This document shows positions 17,599 through 26,688 of a DNA stretch of 64,000 bases, in pieces. Each line of letters begins with the position of its first letter. Position 1 is the first letter of the stretch. The position numbers and the translations under genes are program-made. The DNA is from Pirellulaceae bacterium (GTDB lineage: Bacteria; Planctomycetota; Planctomycetia; Pirellulales; Pirellulaceae): positions 108,632 to 172,631 of the forward strand of contig JAHDXO010000003.1 in assembly GCA_023382975.1 (NCBI GenBank). Reading direction: 5' to 3'. The notes under the pieces were generated by a model. The model was not told the DNA's origin and ran no database searches. It saw nothing but the letters and a program-made list of their open reading frames with translations.

Positions 17599-20157
17599 AT
17601 GACTGCGATTCCAATCGACAGCGTGCTGCCTGATCTGATCACCGCGTTGGGCGGAAGCCAAGCGGTGGTCTTACGGGCCGCGACCGGGGCCGGGAAGACG
17701 ACGCGGGTGCCACCAGCCGTGCTTGCCGCGGGTCTGGTTGGCGACGGGCGAGTGCTGGTGTTGCAGCCGCGGCGTGTGGCGGCTCGCGCCACGGCGACTC
17801 GAATGGCGGTCGAAAACGGCTGGCGGCTGGGCGACCAAGTGGGCTACCGAATTCGGTTCGAAAGCCGCATCGGTCCCGCGACGCGAATCGAGGTGGTGAC
17901 CGAAGGGATCTTGCTTCAGCGGCTGTTGCGCGACCCGTTTCTCTCGGAAATCGGGCTGATCGTGTTCGACGAGTTCCACGAGCGGAACTTGAACAGCGAT
18001 TTGGCGCTGGGGATGGTGCGCCAGATCCAGCAGACCGTGCGGCCTGAACTCAAGGTGGTGGTGATGTCGGCCACGCTGGACAGCGGGCCGGTTTCCAAGT
18101 ATCTCGGCGACTGTCCGACGGTCGAGTGCAGCGTGCGGCGATTTCCGGTCGACGTGTCGTACCGCAATCCACCCGAGCGTCGTCCGATGACGGAGTTGGC
18201 CGCTCAGGCGGTTGAGCAGGTGCTGGACCGCACGCCGGGCGACGTGCTGGTGTTCTTGCCCGGCTTGCGGGAGATTCAGCAGACGAAGCGGTTGCTGGAC
18301 GAAGTCGCTCGCCGCCATCAGTTGGCTCTGTTCTCGCTGTATGGCGACCTGCCGGCACGCGAGCAGGATGCGGTGCTCGGCCCGTGCGAGGCGCGCAAGG
18401 TAATCCTGGCGACGAACGTGGCCGAGACGTCGTTGACGATCGAAGGAGTAACGGCGGTTATCGACAGCGGATGGGCCCGGCAGATGCAATTCGATCCACG
18501 TGTGGGGCTGAATCGCTTGCGGCTCGTTCCTATCTCGCAATCGGCGGCCGAGCAACGGACGGGCCGCGCGGGACGCACCGGCCCGGGACTCTGCGTGCGG
18601 TTGTGGCACGAACGAGCACACTCGGCGCGTCCCGAACGCGAAGAATCGGAGATCCGCCGCGTCGACTTGACCAGCGCGGTGCTGCAACTGGCCGGATGGA
18701 TCGAGCCCGATCTTGAAGCGTTCCCCTGGTTCGAGCGACCGCGGGCCGAATCGTTGAGCCGGGCGATGTCGCTGCTGCGGCGATTGGATGCTTTGGACGC
18801 CCAGGGGATCACTCGTTTGGGACGGCGGATGGCCAGCCTGCCGGTATCGCCGCGACTGGGCCGGCTGTTGATCGAGGGCCAGCGTCAAGGCTGCGCGGAC
18901 CATGCGGCTTTAGGCGCGGCGATGTTGTCCGAACGCAGCCCGTTTGATGGCACCGGAAGCCAGGCGGCGCGCGGCCGCTCCCGCGTCGCCTCGGCCAGCG
19001 ATCTGTTGGACCGGATCGCGGCGCTGGAGCAGTTCGAGCTAACGGGCCGAACCGATTCGCCCTGGGGCCGAATCCAGAGCGGCACGGCGAGGTTCGTACT
19101 GCGTGCCAGAGACCAATTGCTGCGCGAACTCCGCTCGTCCCACCGACGGCAGCCAAGTGACAGACGCGAGCAGCCGCCGTTTGACGCTGCGGGGGACGAA
19201 GGTGCGGCGACGAGCGAGACGGCGTTCTTGCGCGCCTTGCTAGCCGCTTTTCCGGACCGGTTGGCTCGGCGGCGCGAGCCGGGGTCGCCTCGCGGCGTGA
19301 TGGTCGGCGGCTGCGGCGTGCGGTTGGCCGAAGAGAGCGCGGTGATCGAAGGGCCCCTGTTCCTTTGTTTGGAGGTCGATCAGGGACGCGCCGAATCGTT
19401 GGTCCGCTGCGCCTCGGTCGTTCACCGGCACTGGCTGCCCAAACGGCACTTGGCAGTACGCGACGAAGTGTTTTTCGACGACGCCAACGAGAGGGTATCC
19501 GCGCGGCGGCGGGTCTATTGGGAGGATCTGCTGCTGGAGGAATCGTCGGCAGGCGAGTTGGACACGGAGGAAACGACTCGAATTCTGGCCGAGGCAGCGC
19601 GACAGGCTTGGCCGCGGATCGCGGCGCGGCTGGATGCGTCGGTCCTGGATTTTGTCACCCGCGCGCGGTGCTTGAAGGCGTGGGTTCCGGAATTGGGATT
19701 GCCGGATTTGGATGACAACCGGTTGCAGCAACTGCTGCCCCTGCTGTGCCGGGGGCGCCGGAGCTTTGCGGAATTGCAGCAGGCGCCCTGGTTGGCCGCG
19801 GTCAGAGACTGCTTCGAGTACGAGCAGTTGCGAGCGATTCAACGGGAGACGCCGGAACAGTTGACGGTTCCCAGCGGCCGTCCCGTTGCGCTCCGGTACG
19901 AATTGGGACGTCCGCCGGTGCTGGCGGTTCGTATCCAGGAGTTGTTCGGGTTGGCCGAGACGCCGAGGATCGCCCGAGGCCGCGTCCGCTTGCTGCTGCA
20001 TCTGTTGGCCCCGAACATGCGCCCGCAACAGGTGACGGACGACCTACGCAGCTTCTGGGACAACGTCTATCCGATCGTTCGCAAGGAATTGCGCGGCCGC
20101 TATCCCAAGCACGCGTGGCCCGAAGATCCCTGGACGGCGAAGCCGGGCCGGAAGTGA
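17599..20157 (+). CDS. hrpB: ATP-dependent RNA helicase HrpB
   Basis: About 852 residues, the usual HrpB length. The DEAH/RHA-family motifs are in order: Walker A in AATGAGKTTRVPP, motif II VFDEFHERN, motif III VMSATLD and motif VI QRTGRAGRTG. A helicase-associated region and the HrpB C-terminal domain (NMRPQQVTDDLRSFW and the end segment RGRYPKHAWPEDP) follow. HrpB is a cytoplasmic NTP-dependent helicase of uncertain RNA target. The ATG at 17599 (MTAIPIDSVLPDL) matches the family start; the frame upstream to 17476 lacks homology. It stands alone, 200 bp from the tRNA. Confidence 0.93.
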   Translation: MTAIPIDSVLPDLITALGGSQAVVLRAATGAGKTTRVPPAVLAAGLVGDGRVLVLQPRRVAARATATRMAVENGWRLGDQVGYRIRFESRIGPATRIEVVTEGILLQRLLRDPFLSEIGLIVFDEFHERNLNSDLALGMVRQIQQTVRPELKVVVMSATLDSGPVSKYLGDCPTVECSVRRFPVDVSYRNPPERRPMTELAAQAVEQVLDRTPGDVLVFLPGLREIQQTKRLLDEVARRHQLALFSLYGDLPAREQDAVLGPCEARKVILATNVAETSLTIEGVTAVIDSGWARQMQFDPRVGLNRLRLVPISQSAAEQRTGRAGRTGPGLCVRLWHERAHSARPEREESEIRRVDLTSAVLQLAGWIEPDLEAFPWFERPRAESLSRAMSLLRRLDALDAQGITRLGRRMASLPVSPRLGRLLIEGQRQGCADHAALGAAMLSERSPFDGTGSQAARGRSRVASASDLLDRIAALEQFELTGRTDSPWGRIQSGTARFVLRARDQLLRELRSSHRRQPSDRREQPPFDAAGDEGAATSETAFLRALLAAFPDRLARRREPGSPRGVMVGGCGVRLAEESAVIEGPLFLCLEVDQGRAESLVRCASVVHRHWLPKRHLAVRDEVFFDDANERVSARRRVYWEDLLLEESSAGELDTEETTRILAEAARQAWPRIAARLDASVLDFVTRARCLKAWVPELGLPDLDDNRLQQLLPLLCRGRRSFAELQQAPWLAAVRDCFEYEQLRAIQRETPEQLTVPSGRPVALRYELGRPPVLAVRIQELFGLAETPRIARGRVRLLLHLLAPNMRPQQVTDDLRSFWDNVYPIVRKELRGRYPKHAWPEDPWTAKPGRK

Positions 20158-20183
20158 GAAACAATGCCGCGCTGCATCCGACT

Positions 20184-20591
20184 TCAGAGTTGCTTCAGGA
20201 AGTCATCCGGCAGAATCGAGATTGTGGGCGTGCGTTGAAGCAAAACTCGGTCGTTGGTAACAAGTCGAAGTCCACGCTCCTCCGCCAACGCGACAAATTC
20301 GGCATCGTATGCGGCGATATTGAATCGCAAAGCGGCTCGGAGGATCGTCGGAGACGAGACAGTGCACTCGTGTGCTCCCATGATCCTCTCCGCTGCCTCG
20401 ATGACTTCGATCGCATCCGGTTCGCTCATCCCACGGAAACGAACATAGAGGGAAACGACATTGCAGAATTCAGAACGCCAAAGGCTTGGGGCGATCCACT
20501 CAGGATCGGCAAGACGAACGGCTTCCGCTGAGTCAGTGAATTCGCCCGGTACAAGCAGGTACGCGAGCAGATTGGTGTCGGCCACGATCAT
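20184..20591 (-). CDS. PIN-domain ribonuclease toxin (VapC-like)
   Basis: A 135-residue PIN domain. The acidic active-site residues are visible as Asp in MIVADTNLLAYL, Glu in APSLWRSEFCNVV, Asp in AAYDAEFVALAE and Asp in LVTNDRVLL. VapC toxins are Mg-dependent RNases that cleave tRNA or rRNA unless bound by antitoxin. The start codon overlaps the antitoxin stop (ATGA), so the two genes are translationally coupled. The full set of PIN acidic residues suggests it is active. Confidence 0.9.
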   Translation of the reverse strand: MIVADTNLLAYLLVPGEFTDSAEAVRLADPEWIAPSLWRSEFCNVVSLYVRFRGMSEPDAIEVIEAAERIMGAHECTVSSPTILRAALRFNIAAYDAEFVALAEERGLRLVTNDRVLLQRTPTISILPDDFLKQL

Positions 20592-20827
20592 GAACGCCCT
20601 TCATCGATAGCGCGTCGCAGGAAGTCATCGGTAAGTTTCGGCAAATACCGAAGTTTGTCGCGCAGTCTTCGTACTGCGTCCAGTTCGAGGTTGCCCGTCG
20701 GCGATGTCAAAACAGAATTGAGACACTCGACTGCCTCCTGCGTTACGGTTCGACCACTGCGCTCGGCGCGAGTTCTCAGCGCCTGATGAACTTCGTCCGG
20801 CAGGTTATCCAGCGTAATGCTAACCAT
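20588..20827 (-). CDS. Ribbon-helix-helix antitoxin (VapB/FitA-like)
   Basis: A 79-residue protein. The N-terminal MVSITLDNLPDEVHQALRTR is a ribbon-helix-helix DNA-binding motif of the FitA/VapB type, and the C-terminal KLTDDFLRRAIDEGR is the likely toxin-binding tail. It precedes the PIN toxin with a 4-bp overlap. In this family the antitoxin both neutralises the toxin and represses the shared promoter, which would lie in 20828-20906. Confidence 0.88.
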   Translation of the reverse strand: MVSITLDNLPDEVHQALRTRAERSGRTVTQEAVECLNSVLTSPTGNLELDAVRRLRDKLRYLPKLTDDFLRRAIDEGRS

Positions 20828-20906
20828 GAATACTCTCCCTTTTGATTCGCCTCATCATCGTCATTGTGTTCTTCTCGTTTTGCTCTGTCAACGCACTCGT
20901 TCCGTC

Positions 20907-22145
20907 TCACTTGCAACCCGAGAACAAGTGCGTCGCCTCTCCGTGTCGGCGGAGCGTTTCGACAGTCTGCTCGGCGATTTCCAGTTGTTCGTCGGTGGAT
21001 TCGACCAGTACGGCGACTCGGCTGAAGTCGCGGTGGATCGCACCGCCCGTCCTGGGGCACGCGTCGTTCTTCGCCGGATCGACGGCGATGCCCAATCCAT
21101 CCAAACCTTCGCAGACCCGCTCGCGAACCAGGGCCGAGTTTTCGCCGATGCCGCCCGTAAAGACGATCGCGTCCACGCGGCCGAGCACAGCATAGTAGGC
21201 CCCGACGTACTTCTTGATGCTGTAGACGAAGATGTCCAGCGCCAATTGCGAGTCGGCGTCACCGGCCCCGGCCAGCCGCTGGATTTCGCGCATATCGTTC
21301 CGGCCGCAGAGACCGCGCATTCCGCTGTCTTTATTCAGCACATCCTCCAGTTGCTCACGCGATTCGCCGGTTTGACGCAGCAGGTGGAAGACCGCTGCCG
21401 GGTCGAGGTCGCCGCAGCGAGTGCCCATGACCAGCCCGGCCAGCGGGGTCATGCCCATCGACGTATCGATGCTCACCCCCCCGCGCACCGCGGCTGCACT
21501 GCTCCCGTTTCCCAAATGCAGGACGATCAGATTCAGCGACGCCAAATCGCGGCCCATCCGTCGTGCGGCCTGTTTGACGACATACCGAATCGATGTGCCG
21601 TGAAAACCGTAGCGGCGGACATGGTAGCGGTCGAAAAACTCGCGCGGCACGGCGTAGCGGTAGGCGTGCGGCGGCAGCGTGTGATGAAAGGCGGTGTCGA
21701 ACACGGCGACTTGTGGTACGCCGGGGAAGGCGGCCAACGCCTCGTCGATCCCCGTCACCATCGCCGGATTGTGCAACGGCGCCAGCGGAGTCAATCGCCG
21801 GATGGCCTCGAGCGTTCGCCCGTCGATCAGCGTTGGCTCGCGAAACGCCTCGCCGCCGTGCGCCATGCGGTGGCCAATCCCCAGCAATTCGGACGCGTCC
21901 CGGTAGGCTTCCGTCTCCCGAAGCGCGGCGTTGATCTGCCGCATCGCTTCGCGGTGATGCAAGACCGGGTGCGTCCGGGTGATGCGATGCCGGCCCCCGG
22001 CGGGCAGGACGTACTCGTGTTCGAGACACGCATCCTCTTCGCCAATCCGTTCGAGCATCCCCGACGCGAGCACCGACCGATCGCCCATGTCGAACAGACG
22101 GTACTTGATCGACGAACTGCCCGAATTGAAGACCATGACTTTCAT
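20907..22145 (-). CDS. ackA: Acetate kinase
   Basis: A 412-residue protein of standard length. It interconverts acetyl phosphate + ADP and acetate + ATP. ASKHA-fold motifs are clear: FNSGSSSIKYRLFD at the N-terminus, FDTAFHHTLP, the catalytic His in RYGFHGTS, HLGNGSSAAAVRGG, and VFTGGIGENSALVRE near the C-terminus. The ATG at 22145 gives MKVMVFNSG. No phosphotransacetylase gene lies nearby. Together with the pyruvate:ferredoxin oxidoreductase at 53-57 kb it fits acetate-forming fermentation. Confidence 0.96.
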   Translation of the reverse strand: MKVMVFNSGSSSIKYRLFDMGDRSVLASGMLERIGEEDACLEHEYVLPAGGRHRITRTHPVLHHREAMRQINAALRETEAYRDASELLGIGHRMAHGGEAFREPTLIDGRTLEAIRRLTPLAPLHNPAMVTGIDEALAAFPGVPQVAVFDTAFHHTLPPHAYRYAVPREFFDRYHVRRYGFHGTSIRYVVKQAARRMGRDLASLNLIVLHLGNGSSAAAVRGGVSIDTSMGMTPLAGLVMGTRCGDLDPAAVFHLLRQTGESREQLEDVLNKDSGMRGLCGRNDMREIQRLAGAGDADSQLALDIFVYSIKKYVGAYYAVLGRVDAIVFTGGIGENSALVRERVCEGLDGLGIAVDPAKNDACPRTGGAIHRDFSRVAVLVESTDEQLEIAEQTVETLRRHGEATHLFSGCK

Positions 22146-22163
22146 AAGGTTCGACGCGCCCTT

Positions 22164-22263
22164 AGCATCGTTCGAGAAATAACTGTCCAGTGTTTATTGC
22201 TGATCATCCCACGGAGTGTGATGGCTACATTGACGAGGCGACAGTTGTTTCTCGAACGATGCT
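22164..22263. repeat. 100-bp inverted-repeat element with 24-bp arms
   Basis: The left arm 22164-22187 (AGCATCGTTCGAGAAATAAC...) and the right arm 22240-22263 match as reverse complements at 23 of 24 positions. The arms flank 52 bp. The right arm ends exactly at the first base of the downstream lipoprotein's stop codon on the minus strand. No gene is inside. It resembles a MITE/REP-type element, or it could serve as a two-way terminator. Confidence 0.8.
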
Positions 22264-22880
22264 TACTTCACTCGTTCCAGCTTGAGCGAGTTCTTGCTGA
22301 ACAGGTCGTCGCCGGCTTCGGCGACGAATTTCGCCAAGTTTTCGGTGGTGTCCGTGAACATCGCCCTGGCGTTGCCGTCTTGGTCCTTTTCTACTTTGCC
22401 TTTGATCGTCCCGGCCTCAATGGCCCGCTTCTTCGCTTCGCCATCGATCCATTGGATCGTCAATGCGTCGTCCGTCACCCGATATCGGAGAAGCAGGTAA
22501 CTCGTCACGGTTTCCGGAGTCCAGCCCTGTTGCTCGATTCGCTTCATCTGTTCATCTTTGCCGTCGCATACGTTCAGATAGTTCTGGTCGCCGATCGCCG
22601 TGGGGAAGAGCAGCAGTTCGTCGAACTGTGTCATTCCATCCCATCTGTGCTGGACGCCTGCGACCCGCATGACCGACGCCGGAAGTTTGTCGCCAACGCG
22701 ACCCACGTGGTAGTACGTCACCGACCCGTCGTCATTCCGTAGTCGCCAGACGCCCGCTAGGCGTTGATCCGCTTGGGACTTGCCCGGATCGGACAGCGGA
22801 GCCTGCGAGTCGGAACAGGACGTGAACAGCAGGCAGACCGCTGCCATCGACAGGAGTTGCGGGGTGCGAATGGTTGCCAT
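22263..22880 (-). CDS. Lipoprotein of unknown function
   Basis: About 205 residues. The N-terminus MATIRTPQLLSMAAVCLLFTSCSDS is a lipoprotein signal with lipobox LFTSC, so the protein is probably membrane-anchored. The mature part has a VWRLRNDDGSVTYYHVGRVG segment and is otherwise unlike any family I recognise. The ATG at 22880 is preferred to an upstream TTG. It is divergent from the GH172 gene across ~230 bp and ends at a palindromic element. Confidence 0.8.
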   Translation of the reverse strand: MATIRTPQLLSMAAVCLLFTSCSDSQAPLSDPGKSQADQRLAGVWRLRNDDGSVTYYHVGRVGDKLPASVMRVAGVQHRWDGMTQFDELLLFPTAIGDQNYLNVCDGKDEQMKRIEQQGWTPETVTSYLLLRYRVTDDALTIQWIDGEAKKRAIEAGTIKGKVEKDQDGNARAMFTDTTENLAKFVAEAGDDLFSKNSLKLERVK

Positions 22881-23113
22881 GCCCAATACTCCTCTCCAAG
22901 AAAGCTTGCGCTAGTCGGCCACGACACAGGATCGATTGTACCATCCGCAGTCGCCGCCCGCTCGCTGGTCAGCCGAGGATGCGAATCGGTTTGTTGACAG
23001 CGCTTTCGCAACCACTACAATCGACCTCGTTTCCGACACGGCAACTGTCTCGATCGCCGATCCGGCCGGAGAGATTTGTCAGACACCATCCAAGTCCAAG
23101 GAAGTCTGTCACG

Positions 23114-24793
23114 ATGGCAACAATGCAGACGATCAGGCCGGTGGAACGTGCTGCCATCCGGTTGGGCGCTTGGCGCTCGGTGGCAGTCTGGCTGTTCGCG
23201 GCCTTATTGCTGTTGGCGATCACGGATGCTGTGGCCAAGGCCGAGCCGTTGGGCAAGCGATTCGAGGCGTTCGAGTGGAATCTGAATCTGCCCGCGCGGC
23301 CCGTCTCGCGGCGGATCAGTCGCCACTTTGGTTTCCAAGGCCCCGAGCCGACCGTGTTGGCTGATATCGAAGGTCCCGGTTGCATTCGGCGGTTCTGGAT
23401 TACCGGCAACAACATCGGGCGCGACGTGGTGCTGAGGATCTATTTCGACGGGCAGCCGATTCCGTACGTTGAAGCGCCGCTTACCGATTTCTTCGGGGCG
23501 ATGCATAACCTGATGGCCAATCCGTATCCGCACGACCACGCGCGAAGCGAGCGGCCCGAGGACGCGTACGTACTGAACACGCCTTTCTTGGCCATCAAGC
23601 CGAAGAGCGGCATGACGGCGTATTTCGCCATGCCCTTTGCTTCGAATGCGCGTTTCGAAGTGACCGGCAGCGAGCGTTCCACGAGCCTCTATTACACGAT
23701 CGACTGGCACGACTACCCGGGTCAGCCGTTGAACGAGCCGCTACGGTTCGCCGCTCGCTGGCGGCGTGAATCGCCCGTGCGGGATTATGCCGACGAGTTC
23801 ATTTTGTTGGACGCCGATGGGCCGGGCCAGTTGATCGGCTTTGTCCACAGCGTCGACATGCTGCAGAGCCGGCAGATCATGCGTTGGAGCCATGCGGGCG
23901 CCGACAACATCTACATCGACGGCGACGGCGATCACCCGGCGCATCTGCGGGGCATCGGAGGCGAGGATACCTTCGGCACCAGTTTCTCCGGCGGCGACTA
24001 CCTGCCGCAGACTTCGCTCTTCTCCGACATGCCGTTCTATGTCCAGAAGGATCCCGACGGAAACATGCAGAAGTTGGTCGGTTATCGCTTCTTTGTCCAC
24101 GAGGCGATCCACTTCGAAAAATCACTGCATGTGCGGTTCGGCGCTCGCGCCCACGACCTGGCCGCGATGGCATACTGGTACACCGCGAGCCCGGTGCGGC
24201 CGTATTTCGAATTGCCGCCTCGCGACAAACGGTTGCCCGGTTCGGAAGTGCGGCGAGGCGAGTACGACTTGCCGTTGCCGGAAAGCGGCCAGTGGTGGAT
24301 CACCGGGCCGTTTCCCGGTAGCCGGTTCGGGCACGAGTTGCCGACCCAGGCGGACTTCGATCCGGCCCAGCCGCTGGCCGGCCAACGGTGGCGGAGGTTT
24401 GCGGCGCTGCGCGGCTTCGTCGACTTCAACCACGTGTATCGGCCACCGCCGAGCAATTCAAATTCGCCTGCACTCGACGCGGTGGCCGTCGCACGCACCA
24501 CCTTGGTCGCACCCGCCGATACCACGGCGACGCTCACCTTGGCCTGGGACGACCAACTGGTGCTGCGAGTCAACAACGGCGAGCCGATCGACTTGGGCAC
24601 GCAGGTCTACGTGCGTGGAAGGACGGTCCAGGTGCCGTTGCGCCGGGGCGAGAACTCGGTTGCGTTGTGGCTGTCGAACGAGATGGGACTGACTCGCGGC
24701 ACCTGGGTCGTTTCGTTCCGCGCCGTGACGGCCGAAGGGCAGATCCTATTGCCCCAGACGCCGGGCGAATCCGATGGAATTTTTTGCCGGTGA
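23114..24793 (+). CDS. DUF2961 (glycoside hydrolase family 172-like) secreted protein
   Basis: About 559 residues, with a signal peptide (VAVWLFAALLLLAITDAVAKA). The body has the DUF2961 pattern: PTVLADIEGPGCIRRFWIT near residue 75, RIYFDGQPIPYVEAPLTDFF, MPFASNARFEV, FSGGDYLPQTSLFSDMPFY and YRFFVHEAIHFEKSL. DUF2961 proteins are now classed as GH172, which includes difructose-anhydride and arabinan-acting enzymes; the substrate here is unknown. The C-terminal ~120 residues form a beta-rich extra domain. The ATG at 23114 is chosen because it starts the signal peptide. Confidence 0.88.
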   Translation: MATMQTIRPVERAAIRLGAWRSVAVWLFAALLLLAITDAVAKAEPLGKRFEAFEWNLNLPARPVSRRISRHFGFQGPEPTVLADIEGPGCIRRFWITGNNIGRDVVLRIYFDGQPIPYVEAPLTDFFGAMHNLMANPYPHDHARSERPEDAYVLNTPFLAIKPKSGMTAYFAMPFASNARFEVTGSERSTSLYYTIDWHDYPGQPLNEPLRFAARWRRESPVRDYADEFILLDADGPGQLIGFVHSVDMLQSRQIMRWSHAGADNIYIDGDGDHPAHLRGIGGEDTFGTSFSGGDYLPQTSLFSDMPFYVQKDPDGNMQKLVGYRFFVHEAIHFEKSLHVRFGARAHDLAAMAYWYTASPVRPYFELPPRDKRLPGSEVRRGEYDLPLPESGQWWITGPFPGSRFGHELPTQADFDPAQPLAGQRWRRFAALRGFVDFNHVYRPPPSNSNSPALDAVAVARTTLVAPADTTATLTLAWDDQLVLRVNNGEPIDLGTQVYVRGRTVQVPLRRGENSVALWLSNEMGLTRGTWVVSFRAVTAEGQILLPQTPGESDGIFCR

Positions 24794-24960
24794 AATCGAC
24801 GACGTGCGAATCTACTCCCGAACCCTGGATGCCGCGGCCACGACCGCTGGTTCTCGGACGCCGCTTGCCCTTTGTTAGATCGGAACGGTAGCCTCGAACC
24901 GGAGGAATTCAAGATGCTTCGCGAGCGTTGGCAAGCCATCCTGGGGACGGACTGGAAGGA
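24775..24960 (+). pseudogene. Relic fragments (LamG end and EF-hand-like piece)
   Basis: Overlapping the 3' end of the GH172 gene in another frame, FFAGEIDDVRIYSRTLDAAA is the typical C-terminal strand of a LamG/concanavalin-like domain and then stops at about 24880. In a third frame, LDRNGSLEPEEFKMLRERW resembles an EF-hand loop. Neither has a start or a full domain, so these look like leftover pieces of one or two decayed secreted-protein genes. Confidence 0.45.
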
Positions 24961-25485
24961 ATGCGCAATCGATTCCAGCCCGTCCGGACCCTCGCGACCT
25001 CGGCGACTGTCTTGGTCTTGTTGGCCGGCTGGACGGCGGGTGAGGCCCTGAAGGCGCGGACGGCGTTGACAGAAGGTTCCGCTGCGGCCTTGGTGACCGA
25101 CTCGCACGTCGAAACCGATCGGTTCCGGGAAGGCGTCAAGTTGTTCAGCGACCGCGTGTACGCCGCGCCGCCGTTGCCCGATCTGCGCGTCGAGGTCCTC
25201 GATCGAGACGGCCATGTCATCGAACCATTCTCGGCCGCACGGTGCAAACCGATTTCGGCCGATGGCACTCTGGTTCCAGTAACCTGGGAAGGCAGCTCGG
25301 ACCTGGCATCGCTGCCGGGCAAGCCCGTGCGTTTGCGATTTACTCTGACCAACGGCAAGCTCTATGCTTTCTGGGTCTCGCCCGACGTCGGCGGGGCCAG
25401 CCACGGCTATGTCGCTGCCGGCGGCCCCGGCTTCACCGGCCCGATCGACACGGTGGGGAATGGCAAGTCCGCCTTGGCGGACTGA
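24961..25485 (+). CDS. Short secreted protein, probably a C-terminal domain remnant
   Basis: About 174 residues starting at the ATG at 24961, with a hydrophobic N-terminus (TLATSATVLVLLAGWTAG). The body has VEVLDRDGHVIEPFSAARC and ends with LRFTLTNGKLYAFWVSPD and HGYVAAGGPGFTGPIDTVG. That end resembles the terminal beta-sandwich of some large planctomycete secreted hydrolases. Its short length and the relic fragments just upstream suggest a truncated gene, although the frame is intact. No function can be assigned. Confidence 0.5.
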   Translation: MRNRFQPVRTLATSATVLVLLAGWTAGEALKARTALTEGSAAALVTDSHVETDRFREGVKLFSDRVYAAPPLPDLRVEVLDRDGHVIEPFSAARCKPISADGTLVPVTWEGSSDLASLPGKPVRLRFTLTNGKLYAFWVSPDVGGASHGYVAAGGPGFTGPIDTVGNGKSALAD

Positions 25486-25603
25486 CGGTGGCCACAAGCC
25501 GCGCCCGCTGGCATTCCGCGGTCCGACGATGTACGCTGCTCGAAGATACGTTCCACATTTCGTGGCACGTTCCGCAGACTCCTCAATCGCAAAGGCGGCA
25601 GTC

Positions 25604-26365
25604 ATGGTTTGGCTCTCTCTGGATGCAATCGGGATCGGAATCGTGGTGGTCATGCTGGCTTCGCTGATGCTCGCCTTGCTGATGCAGCAGCGGCAGCGCA
25701 GTCAGAAGTCGATGGGCATCGGCATCGGTTCGCTGCTGATCGGACTGCTGTTGGGAAGCGCCCTGACGCTGGGTGGTCTGCGGTTGCTTGGCGGACGTTT
25801 TGTGCCGGGGTTCGGTTCCGGCATTCCCGAAGCCAGTTCCAGCGTATCGATGGAAGAACCGAGTCCGAGCGGTGGCATGGGCGGAGGCCCAGGCGGCGGA
25901 ATGGGCGGAGGTCCGGGCGGAGGAATGGGCGGAGGTCCGGGCGGAGGAATGGGCGGAGGCCCGGGCGGCGGAATGGGCGGAGGCCCGGGCGGCGGAATGG
26001 GCGGAGGTCCGGGCGGTCCGAATCCGCAGCGCGATCTGACCACGCTGGTGCGGAAGTTGGATCTGTTGACCGGCGACATCAAGATCACCATGAGTGCCGA
26101 ACAGTGCGTTTCGGTTGCTGCGGCACTGGAAGGGATCGAAACCGCCGAAGTCTTGTCCGACGAAGACGCCCAAGCCAAGCACGATGCGCTTCTGGCCTCG
26201 TTGGACGACAGCCAGAGATCCCTGTTGGACGCCATCGGTTTGCCACGCCCTCCACGAGGTAGCGGCGGAGCTGGCGGCGCACCGCCGGCAACGGACGGCA
26301 ATCCATTCCAGCAGCCAACCAGCGCCGAAGCCTTGGCGAGACTTCGACAACGGCTTGACCAGTAA
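25604..26365 (+). CDS. Membrane-anchored Gly/Met-rich repeat protein
   Basis: About 253 residues. The start at 25604 gives a first membrane segment ([19 protein letters not shown]) and a second at ~40-65 ([20 protein letters not shown]). Then come about six copies of the 8-residue unit GGMGGGPG (24-bp DNA repeats, ~25873-26020). A C-terminal region ~145-253 ([45 protein letters not shown]) looks folded and helical. I recognise no family. The repeat tract is expected to be flexible and may vary in length between strains. Confidence 0.75.
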   Translation: MVWLSLDAIGIGIVVVMLASLMLALLMQQRQRSQKSMGIGIGSLLIGLLLGSALTLGGLRLLGGRFVPGFGSGIPEASSSVSMEEPSPSGGMGGGPGGGMGGGPGGGMGGGPGGGMGGGPGGGMGGGPGGGMGGGPGGPNPQRDLTTLVRKLDLLTGDIKITMSAEQCVSVAAALEGIETAEVLSDEDAQAKHDALLASLDDSQRSLLDAIGLPRPPRGSGGAGGAPPATDGNPFQQPTSAEALARLRQRLDQ

Positions 26366-26382
26366 GCTGCGGAAAGGCACCG

Positions 26383-26688
26383 TCATATCGGAATTTGCTT
26401 CTGTGGAGGTGCGCGTAGGTTCAGCGCATTTACTTCAGGGTAGTTTTTGGGACTCGGTGTCCAGTGAGCGGGGAGGCTGCCGGAAGGTCGCGCTGAGCCT
26501 GCAGTGGTTCGTTCGCGCAGGCCGAGCAACTCGATCTGGGCGACGATCGCTGGCAGATAGCCCCGGAAATAGACGTCGTCGGAATCGATCTTGCAGAACA
26601 GGTCGGCGTCGCTATCCAACAGCAACTCCAACACGCGAGGTTTCCCGTGGACAATTTGACGCATGAACAGATGTTGCTCAAGGCTCAA
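26383..26688 (-). pseudogene. Possible glycosyltransferase fragment
   Basis: A 101-codon frame contains DSDADLFCKIDSDDVYFRGY, which resembles the acidic metal-binding segment of a GT-A family glycosyltransferase. The rest of such an enzyme is missing and the frame overlaps the transposase relic on the other strand. Most likely a gene fragment; it could also be chance. Confidence 0.3.

Noticed and set aside
25873..26020. Short tandem repeats as a CRISPR or origin
   Set aside because: The 24-bp units are in frame within a protein gene and encode GGMGGGPG.
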